The notes beneath the pieces are model-generated. The model was not told the origin of the DNA. It made no database searches and saw only the letters and a list, made by a program, of their open reading frames with translations. A DNA stretch of 10,368 bases from DAINBT01 sp036732785 (lineage in GTDB: Bacteria > Planctomycetota > Phycisphaerae > Sedimentisphaerales > SM23-30). Every line of letters begins with the position of its first letter. The stretch's first letter is position 1. The DNA is taken from the NCBI GenBank assembly GCA_964537505.1, contig CAZICK010000115.1, positions 1 to 10,368 on the forward strand, in the 5' to 3' direction. Position numbers and translations under genes: made by a program. Positions 5,403 through 10,368 of the stretch are shown in pieces.

Positions 5403-6176
5403 ATGGCTCTGCGAAATATAGTAAAAATTGATGAAGATAAATGTGATGGTTGTGGGCAATGTGTTAATGCCTGTGCTGAAGGCGCTATCGAGATTATTGA
5501 TGGCAAGGCTAAGCTGGTCAGTGAGATTTATTGCGATGGATTGGGTGCGTGTCTTGGCGAGTGTCCACAAGGGGCGATTACCATCGAGCAGCGCCAGGCG
5601 GAAGCATTCGATGAAGAAGCCACAAAAACACACCTGGCAGCCAAGAGCAACAGTGCTCAAGATGGTCTGTCACAAGATGCCTTCGCGCACGAGCACGAAC
5701 ACTCGCACGAAGGGTTCAAATGCCCGGGTTCTATGGCTAAAGTATTCGATCGGCAGTCTAAAACAACCTCAACTATCGATGCTGAAATACCATCACAGTT
5801 GAGTCATTGGCCGGTACAGTTGAAGCTGGTTTCGCCACATGCGTCATATTTTAAGAATGCTGATTTGCTGCTGGCAGCGGATTGCGTGCCTTTCGCAATG
5901 GGCGATTTCCACAGTCGCTTATTGTCTGGACGGTCAATAGCGGTTGGTTGTCCGAAGCTGGATGATTCGCAGTCTTACATCGAGAAACTGTCAGAAATAA
6001 TCAAGGTTGGTTTGCCCAATAGCCTGACGGTGGCGCATATAGAGGTGCCCTGTTGTTTTGGTTTGACCCACATTGCCAAAGAAGCAATAATCCGAAGCGG
6101 TATGAGTCTTACATTCGAGGATATTACCATTGATTTACAGGGTAATATTATCAAAACAGAGACAATAAGCGTTTAG
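5403..6176 (+). CDS. 4Fe-4S ferredoxin-type protein with His-rich linker
   Basis: The product is 257 residues from the ATG at 5403. That start gives the natural MALRNIVKID N-terminus and has GAGG (5389-5392) ten bases upstream; the frame is open further upstream but overlaps the previous gene. The N-terminal ferredoxin domain has a full C14-x2-C17-x2-C20-x3-C24 cluster motif. A second motif, C44-x5-C50-x3-C54-P, has only three cysteines. A linker with HEHEHSH (96-102) and KCPGS (106-110) leads to a C-terminal domain (about 135-257) with conserved-looking C161, GCPKLDD (182-188) and PCCFG (216-220). No membrane segments are present, so it is cytoplasmic. It is an electron carrier or Fe-S/metal-handling protein. 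Relatives occur in anaerobes, often, from memory, near hybrid-cluster protein; no hcp gene is visible here. The electron partner is unknown. Confidence 0.88.
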   Translation: MALRNIVKIDEDKCDGCGQCVNACAEGAIEIIDGKAKLVSEIYCDGLGACLGECPQGAITIEQRQAEAFDEEATKTHLAAKSNSAQDGLSQDAFAHEHEHSHEGFKCPGSMAKVFDRQSKTTSTIDAEIPSQLSHWPVQLKLVSPHASYFKNADLLLAADCVPFAMGDFHSRLLSGRSIAVGCPKLDDSQSYIEKLSEIIKVGLPNSLTVAHIEVPCCFGLTHIAKEAIIRSGMSLTFEDITIDLQGNIIKTETISV

Positions 6177-6194
6177 CTTATAACATGTGGTTGT

Positions 6195-6710
6195 TTATTG
6201 GATGACTGTTTTGAGCTTTGCAAGGAAATCTGTTGGAGGATGATAACCTACAAAAGATTCAATGGTTGTGCCATCAGGGCGGAGCATTACATAAGCGGGA
6301 ATAGCTCGAATACTGTATTGATCTACAAGGCTTTTCTGTGTGTCGTAATCTATCATTACGCAAATGAAAGATTTGGAAATTTCAAGTACTTCAGGGTTGT
6401 GATATGTAGTTTTTTTCATTTCGCGACATGGAGGGCACCACGAGGCATGAAAGGCCAGTAAGATGGGTTTGTTTTGTGTTTTTTGCTGTTCCAGAGCGGC
6501 CTGATAGTCATGGCCCCAGATGATCGCGGGTGTGTCAGGTACGTTCGGGGGAGAGGATTGATTGGTAAATATTATGACTGCGATCACGCCAAGGGCTACG
6601 ATGGCGAACCAATACCAACGGCGTGAAAAGCAGGAACAAACGGGACACTGAGGATTTTGGACATTGCCGGAAGATTGAGGTTGATCCTGGTTAAAGTTGT
6701 CAGTAGCCAT
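6195..6710 (-). CDS. Membrane-anchored thioredoxin-fold protein
   Basis: The 171-residue product starts at the ATG at 6710-6708 with AAGGAA just upstream on the minus strand. Residues 1-31 are hydrophilic and end in Arg-Arg; 33-49 form one membrane helix, so by the positive-inside rule the C-terminal domain faces the periplasm. The thioredoxin domain (about 65-170) has the active site WCPPC (91-95) and the cis-proline AIP (136-138). The sequence is closest to thioredoxin-like/DsbD-gamma-type domains (Thioredoxin_7 style) and likely reduces or exchanges periplasmic disulfides. An unusual cytosolic CPVCSC (22-27) precedes the membrane helix and could hold a metal or act as a redox pair. The gene converges on the ferredoxin operon with an 18-base gap that has no evident terminator. 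Confidence 0.88.
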   Translation of the reverse strand: MATDNFNQDQPQSSGNVQNPQCPVCSCFSRRWYWFAIVALGVIAVIIFTNQSSPPNVPDTPAIIWGHDYQAALEQQKTQNKPILLAFHASWCPPCREMKKTTYHNPEVLEISKSFICVMIDYDTQKSLVDQYSIRAIPAYVMLRPDGTTIESFVGYHPPTDFLAKLKTVIQ

Positions 6711-6917
6711 AATTGTTTCCTTAGTAAAATATTTTTTTGTTTAGAAACTCTATCAAAACCTGGCCCTGAAAACGCATTTTTCAGTGCCGATATCGCTGTT
6801 TCTGGCCATTTTGTTAGAATGCCTTAGCTTGTCCGGTAATCTTAGTCTATAATTTGGTGAAAATCAATACTACTCTGAAATTTTTGTCTGAACCAAATAC
6901 AATGGGAGAATTGAGCT
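6711..6917. promoter_or_regulatory. Divergent promoter region, thioredoxin / glucose dehydrogenase
   Basis: The 207-base region lies between divergent starts. A consensus -10 TATAAT (6848-6853) with a poor -35 (TTAGCT, 6824-6829, 18 bases away) fits the glucose dehydrogenase gene. On the minus strand a TTGATA lies near 6752-6747 with an AT-rich -10 zone around 6728-6723. A perfect 7-bp inverted repeat, CTGAAAA (6766-6772) and TTTTCAG (6778-6784), lies between the two and could be a shared operator. GGGAGA (6904-6909) is the ribosome binding site for the gene at 6918. Confidence 0.45.
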
Positions 6918-8018
6918 ATGAAAGCGATTGCCTTACGAAAGAATTCGACGACAGTGGAATTGATTGATATTCCCAGGCCGAGGCCAAAAGCCGATGAAGT
7001 TCTGGTCAAGACGATTCGTTGCGGATTGTGCGGAACCGATCGTGAGATTATTCGCCGGGGGATCCCTGATGTCCCACCGGGAGAAGACTTTCTGATTTTG
7101 GGACATGAGTGTCTGGGTCGAGTGGAGTCTATGGGCGCGGAAACTGAAACCGACCTCAAGGTGGGCGACCTTGTGGCAGTTCAGGTTCGTCGTGGTTGCA
7201 ATCAATGTAATGCATGTATTGGGGATCACGTCGATTATTGCTATACAGGCAGATACACAGAACGTGGTATTCATAAGGTCCATGGTTTTTTTACAGAGTA
7301 TTTTGTTGATAAGCCGAAGCACCTCATTTCTGTGCCGAATGATTTAGAAGACCTGGGAGTGCTCGCTGAACCGATGAGCATTTCGACTAAGGCCTACGAA
7401 GTAATAACACGGCTTATGGGTCGTGTATGTTTCGATGGAGCGTGTTCGCTTCGTGGAAGAAAGGAAAAAGCCCTTGTGGCAGGACATGGACCAATTGGAA
7501 TACTTGCCGCACTGCTGTTTGTAGTTGAGGGTTATGATGTGAGTGTTCTGGGCCGCCGCGAAAAAGGTGATTTTCAGCGAGAATTTATCGAGTTTTTTGG
7601 CTCGCGGTATTTGAATATTGCCGGAGACGAAGACAGGAAATTTGTTGACAAGGAAGGCGGGTTTTTTCTGATTATCGAGGCAGTCGGTCGGGGGGAGTTG
7701 ATGTTTCGTCTGCCGGAGTTGCTCAGTCGAAATGGAATTTTGATACTTACCGGTGTGCCACGTGGTCCACAAGAAATGTGCTTTGATGGTAACAGTTTCA
7801 TGGCCAATCTGGTGCGATATAACCAGACCGTCACGGGAACAGTTAATGCTTCCCGTGAAAATTTCCAGATGGGTCTTAATTATCTGCGCATGTTCAAGGG
7901 TAAATTCCCTGAAACAGCATCTGGAATTATCACTGGTAGATATACGCTGAACAATTGGCAGGAAGCTTTCGATAAAAAAGCTCCAAATGAAATCAAGGCC
8001 GTGATTGAGTTCGAATAA
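6918..8018 (+). CDS. Glucose 1-dehydrogenase, zinc-dependent, archaeal type
   Basis: The 366-residue product belongs to the medium-chain dehydrogenase/reductase superfamily and resembles Sulfolobus and haloarchaeal glucose 1-dehydrogenase along its length. It would oxidise D-glucose (or a similar aldose) to the lactone in the cytoplasm. Catalytic zinc ligands are C38, H63, E64 and probably E151. The structural zinc site is C94, C97, C100 and C108. The nucleotide site is GHGPIG (189-194), and GRRE (212-215) lies where the Sulfolobus enzyme has an NRR that binds the NADP phosphate, so NADP use is likely. GIHKVHGFF (117-125) is a typical block. The length is normal for the family. A good GGGAGA site precedes the ATG. 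The permease gene follows after 21 bases, but no functional link is obvious. The exact sugar cannot be read from sequence. Confidence 0.88.
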   Translation: MKAIALRKNSTTVELIDIPRPRPKADEVLVKTIRCGLCGTDREIIRRGIPDVPPGEDFLILGHECLGRVESMGAETETDLKVGDLVAVQVRRGCNQCNACIGDHVDYCYTGRYTERGIHKVHGFFTEYFVDKPKHLISVPNDLEDLGVLAEPMSISTKAYEVITRLMGRVCFDGACSLRGRKEKALVAGHGPIGILAALLFVVEGYDVSVLGRREKGDFQREFIEFFGSRYLNIAGDEDRKFVDKEGGFFLIIEAVGRGELMFRLPELLSRNGILILTGVPRGPQEMCFDGNSFMANLVRYNQTVTGTVNASRENFQMGLNYLRMFKGKFPETASGIITGRYTLNNWQEAFDKKAPNEIKAVIEFE

Positions 8019-8039
8019 AAATAGTGCGAAAGTTAACAA

Positions 8040-9344
8040 ATGTACGATATCATAATAAACATAATTACAGGAAGCTGGGGTGTACTAGGTCAGATGGCGC
8101 CTTATCTGCTGTTTGGTTTTCTGGTGGCGGGTTTTCTATCGGTGTGCATTTCGCCGGTGTGGGTTGAACGTCATCTTGGCGGGCGTGGTTTTGGACCTGT
8201 GCTGAAGGCGTCGTTATTTGGCGTGCCGCTGCCACTTTGTTCATGCGGAGTGATCCCGGTGTCGGCCTCGATTTATCGGCATGGCGCAAGTCGGGCGGCC
8301 ACGACGGCATTTTTGCTCTCCACGCCCCAAACTGGTGTGGATAGCATCGCGGTGACTTACGCATTACTCGGGCCGATCTTCGCAATCTTTCGGCCAATTG
8401 TCGCTTTGCTCACCGGTTTAATCGGCGGTGGTATTGTGCAATTTTTCGGCGAGCCAAATGGAATAGATGTTGGCGATGAGTCGAAGCCATCGCCCTGTAG
8501 CGAATCATGTTGTGCGGGAAAAACAGGACGAAGTGTTCTGTTGCGCGTGCTTCGCTATGGGTTTGTGATTCTCCCGCGGGATATCGGCCTGGCGTTGCTG
8601 GTTGGGATTTTTATTGCAGGAGCGATGGCAGCGATTGTACCGCAGGATCATTTAGCAGCGTACACCGGTGGCGGGGTACTGTCAATTCTGCTGTTGATGG
8701 CGGCAGGTGTGCCGGTATATGTGTGTGCAACCGCGTCGGTACCGATCGCGGCTGGTTTTATGCATATTGGCGCTTCGCCTGGTGCGGCCCTGGCATTTTT
8801 GATCGCAGGCCCTGCCACTAATGCGGCGACATTTACCACAGTATGGAAGTTACTTGGCAGGCGAACAGCGATACTGTATATTACAACCGTTGCGGTAAGT
8901 GCCTTTGGCTGCGGATTGTTGCTGGACTGGTTGGTTCCGATGTTGAAAGAAACGCTGCCAATGCCTGACAGCAGTACCCACTCGCATTTGGAGAGCGGTT
9001 GGTTGTCCCACGTGTGGGCCATTGCGTTAGTGTCGGTGCTCGCCATGACCTACTTAATGGCCCGACCCGGTAGCCATGAAAAGACAGAAAAAGACAAGTG
9101 CAACACCGATATTTCACCTCATTATCAGCGTTTGGAACTGCTGATTACAGGCATGACGTGTAGTCACTGTGCAGAAAGCGTCGGACGCGCGATTGCTGAA
9201 TGTTCAGGTGTGCGGTCGGCAGAGGTGAATTTGAAACGCGGAAGAGCTATTGTAATGGGCGATAATCTCGATCACGAGCGACTCATGGCTGCTGTGGAGG
9301 GATTGGGATATACGGTAAAAATGTCAACGTGGAATAAGGTATAA
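8040..9344 (+). CDS. SO_0444-type Cu/Zn efflux permease with C-terminal HMA domain
   Basis: The 434-residue product is a polytopic inner-membrane protein with about eight to ten helices in two blocks (about 15-135 and 170-340). The first block carries the permease-family hallmark PLPLCSCGVIP (63-73), where cysteines C67 and C69 probably handle the metal. A cytosolic loop has further cysteines (C153, C157, C158). After the last helix, residues 365-430 form a heavy-metal-associated domain with GMTCSHC (371-377), the soft-metal site that binds Cu(I) or Zn(II). The DUF318/SO_0444 permease plus HMA layout matches proteins annotated as Cu/Zn efflux transporters. The ribosome binding site is poor; translation may depend on read-through from the dehydrogenase gene 21 bases upstream. 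The stop overlaps the next gene's ATG by one base (TAATG). Confidence 0.88.
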   Translation: MYDIIINIITGSWGVLGQMAPYLLFGFLVAGFLSVCISPVWVERHLGGRGFGPVLKASLFGVPLPLCSCGVIPVSASIYRHGASRAATTAFLLSTPQTGVDSIAVTYALLGPIFAIFRPIVALLTGLIGGGIVQFFGEPNGIDVGDESKPSPCSESCCAGKTGRSVLLRVLRYGFVILPRDIGLALLVGIFIAGAMAAIVPQDHLAAYTGGGVLSILLLMAAGVPVYVCATASVPIAAGFMHIGASPGAALAFLIAGPATNAATFTTVWKLLGRRTAILYITTVAVSAFGCGLLLDWLVPMLKETLPMPDSSTHSHLESGWLSHVWAIALVSVLAMTYLMARPGSHEKTEKDKCNTDISPHYQRLELLITGMTCSHCAESVGRAIAECSGVRSAEVNLKRGRAIVMGDNLDHERLMAAVEGLGYTVKMSTWNKV

Positions 9345-10168
9345 TGGAAAATTATTTGCTTAACTTTTTCCGGCAATACAATCCTGTCACACAGGCTTTG
9401 ATTGCTACGTTGTTCACATGGTTCGTTACCGCTATGGGGGCGGCACTGGTGTTTTTTGTCAAACGAGTCAATCAGAACTTTATGGATGGAATGCTTGGGT
9501 TAGCAGCCGGGGTGATGATCGCAGCAAGTTTCTGGTCGCTGTTGGCGCCTGCCATTGAAATGTCAGATGGCGACTGGAAAGCAGCAGTGATTGGTTTCCT
9601 CGCCGGCGGCGGCTTTCTGTACCTCATCGATAAAATACTCCCGCATTTGCACGCTGGGCTGGATATCAGCGAAGCGGAAGGAATCAAGACTTCCTGGCAA
9701 CGCAGCATCTTGTTGATTATGGCGATCACATTGCACAATATCCCTGAAGGGTTGGCCGTTGGCGTTGCCTTTGGTGCGGTGGCTCATATAACTGATGCAG
9801 CGGCGGGCCAACAAATGTTATTAGGTGCTATTGCCTTGGCTATTGGTATTGGATTACAGAATTTCCCCGAAGGGCTGGCAGTTTCTATGCCGCTCAGGAG
9901 GGAAGGTATGGGGCAGTTCAAGGCCTTTGTGTACGGACAAGCGTCCGGTGTAGTCGAACCTGTGGCAGGCGTACTTGGCGCCTGGCTTGTCATCTCTATG
10001 GGGCCGCTACTTCCTTATGCCTTGACATTTGCCGCCGGTGCGATAATATTCGTTGTAGTGGAAGAATTTATCCCCGAGTCACAACGTCACAGCAGTACTG
10101 ATTTTGCCACGATCGGCGATATGCTGGGTTTTGCCATCATAATGACACTTGATGTAGCACTCGGTTAG
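9344..10168 (+). CDS. ZIP-family divalent metal transporter (GufA-like)
   Basis: The 274-residue product has about eight membrane helices and no signal peptide. The two metal-site helices are clear: HNIPEG (131-136) in TM4 and QNFPEG (172-177) in TM5, with E205 in VVEP of TM6. These correspond to the H/N/E, Q/E and E ligands of the binuclear site of Bordetella BbZIP. A short His-containing loop (PHLH, 100-103) lies before TM4. ZIP proteins bring Zn2+, Fe2+ or Mn2+ into the cytoplasm; the bacterial GufA/ZupT group is broad. The ATG shares one base with the stop of the efflux permease gene, so the two are translationally coupled. A hairpin covers the stop codon. The direction and metal are inferred from the family. 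Confidence 0.92.
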   Translation: MENYLLNFFRQYNPVTQALIATLFTWFVTAMGAALVFFVKRVNQNFMDGMLGLAAGVMIAASFWSLLAPAIEMSDGDWKAAVIGFLAGGGFLYLIDKILPHLHAGLDISEAEGIKTSWQRSILLIMAITLHNIPEGLAVGVAFGAVAHITDAAAGQQMLLGAIALAIGIGLQNFPEGLAVSMPLRREGMGQFKAFVYGQASGVVEPVAGVLGAWLVISMGPLLPYALTFAAGAIIFVVVEEFIPESQRHSSTDFATIGDMLGFAIIMTLDVALG

Positions 10169-10174
10169 TGCTTT
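10156..10174 (+). terminator. Hairpin over the stop codon of the ZIP gene
   Basis: AGCACT (10156-10161) and AGTGCT (10167-10172) form a perfect 6-bp stem with a 5-base loop; the TAG stop lies at 10166-10168. Only a short T-run follows, so it is a weak terminator or an mRNA 3'-end stabiliser. Confidence 0.35.
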
Positions 10175-10243
10175 GGAACATATAGATAGAATATTTGTAA
10201 AAAAAGTTTGTCAATGTGGAATTCCGAGATTTTTAGGCTAATA

Positions 10244-10257
10244 ATTCTTTCAAGAAT
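10244..10257. promoter_or_regulatory. Palindrome just before the rubrerythrin ribosome binding site
   Basis: ATTCTT-tc-AAGAAT is a perfect 6-2-6 inverted repeat ending next to GAGAGGTG (10258-10265), the ribosome binding site of the gene at 10270. It could be a repressor site in the 5' leader or a small RNA hairpin. A possible -35 TTGTCA sits at 10208-10213, but no well-spaced -10 is evident. Confidence 0.3.
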
Positions 10258-10269
10258 GAGAGGTGCTTC

Positions 10270-10368
10270 ATGAGACTTAAGGGCAGTAAGACGGGAAAGA
10301 ACATTTTGACGGCGTTTGCGGGTTTTAAGGAATTGGAGCGTGGATTGGATATGCGGAGTTATTTTGCC
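10270..10368 (+). CDS. Rubrerythrin-like protein, N-terminal fragment cut by window end
   Basis: Thirty-three codons are visible, from an ATG with AGAGGTG five bases upstream. The N-terminus MRLKGSKTGKNILTAFAG is nearly the classical rubrerythrin start, and SYFA (30-33) matches the following TYFA. Rubrerythrins are non-haem diiron proteins that reduce hydrogen peroxide in anaerobes. Between these anchors the usual GESQARNRY is replaced by a stretch three residues longer, FKELERGLDMR (19-29), and the glutamate directly after AFAG, an iron ligand in classical rubrerythrin, is Phe. The frame stays open, so this may be a divergent diiron protein, a local rearrangement or sequence error. The rest of the gene, including the rubredoxin domain if any, is outside the window. 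Confidence 0.7.
   Translation, partial: MRLKGSKTGKNILTAFAGFKELERGLDMRSYFA

Noticed and set aside
6177..6194. Bidirectional terminator in the 18-base convergent gap
   Set aside because: No stem or T-run can be drawn there.
7344..8039. 231-codon open frame antisense to the glucose dehydrogenase gene
   Set aside because: It is fully opposite a well-recognised enzyme, shows no domain or ribosome binding site, and its composition reflects the complement of the real gene.
1..10368. CRISPR array, tRNA/rRNA genes, complete insertion sequence or toxin-antitoxin pair
   Set aside because: No regularly spaced repeats, cloverleaf segments, transposase motifs or paired small toxin-like genes were found on either strand.

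Overview
The window reads as bacterial chromosome from a Gram-negative, probably anaerobic or microaerophilic organism. A planctomycete of the Phycisphaerae type (or another PVC-group bacterium) is my best guess. It rests on the mix of a secreted GH106-like glycosidase, a cytoplasmic TPR protein next to rpsT and dprA, an archaeal-type glucose dehydrogenase, an Rrf2/ferredoxin operon and a rubrerythrin start. No single gene proves the phylum.

Layout. 1-918: minus-strand N-terminal part of a GH106-like glycoside hydrolase that stops where the family normally continues. 919-1285: a 367-base non-coding stretch with an extreme C-rich/G-poor tract, an operator-like dyad and a good promoter for the next gene. 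1286-4461: a plus-strand housekeeping block with a TPR protein, rpsT (S20) and dprA. 4462-4699: an AT-rich spacer with a near-consensus sigma70 promoter overlapped by a perfect inverted repeat. 4700-6176: a compact operon encoding an Rrf2-type Fe-S regulator, a small Cys-rich protein and a ferredoxin with a His-rich linker. 6195-6710: a membrane-anchored thioredoxin on the minus strand, convergent with that operon. 6918-10168: glucose 1-dehydrogenase, an SO_0444-type Cu/Zn efflux permease with a C-terminal HMA domain, and a ZIP metal transporter overlapping it by one base. 10270-10368: the first 33 codons of a rubrerythrin-like protein.

How they fit. The right half has a redox and metal theme: Fe-S sensing, ferredoxin, thioredoxin, NAD(P)H supply, metal export and import, and peroxide defence. 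This grouping is inference. The left half is DNA uptake/recombination and translation.

Two things stand out. Base composition of the plus strand changes from C>G to G>C between dprA and the Rrf2 gene, and the G excess persists even across the minus-strand thioredoxin gene. This is an origin-like or rearrangement-like signal rather than a coding effect. The Rrf2/Cys-rich/ferredoxin operon with its own operator is the best candidate for a little-described system. No tRNA, rRNA, CRISPR array or insertion sequence was found.
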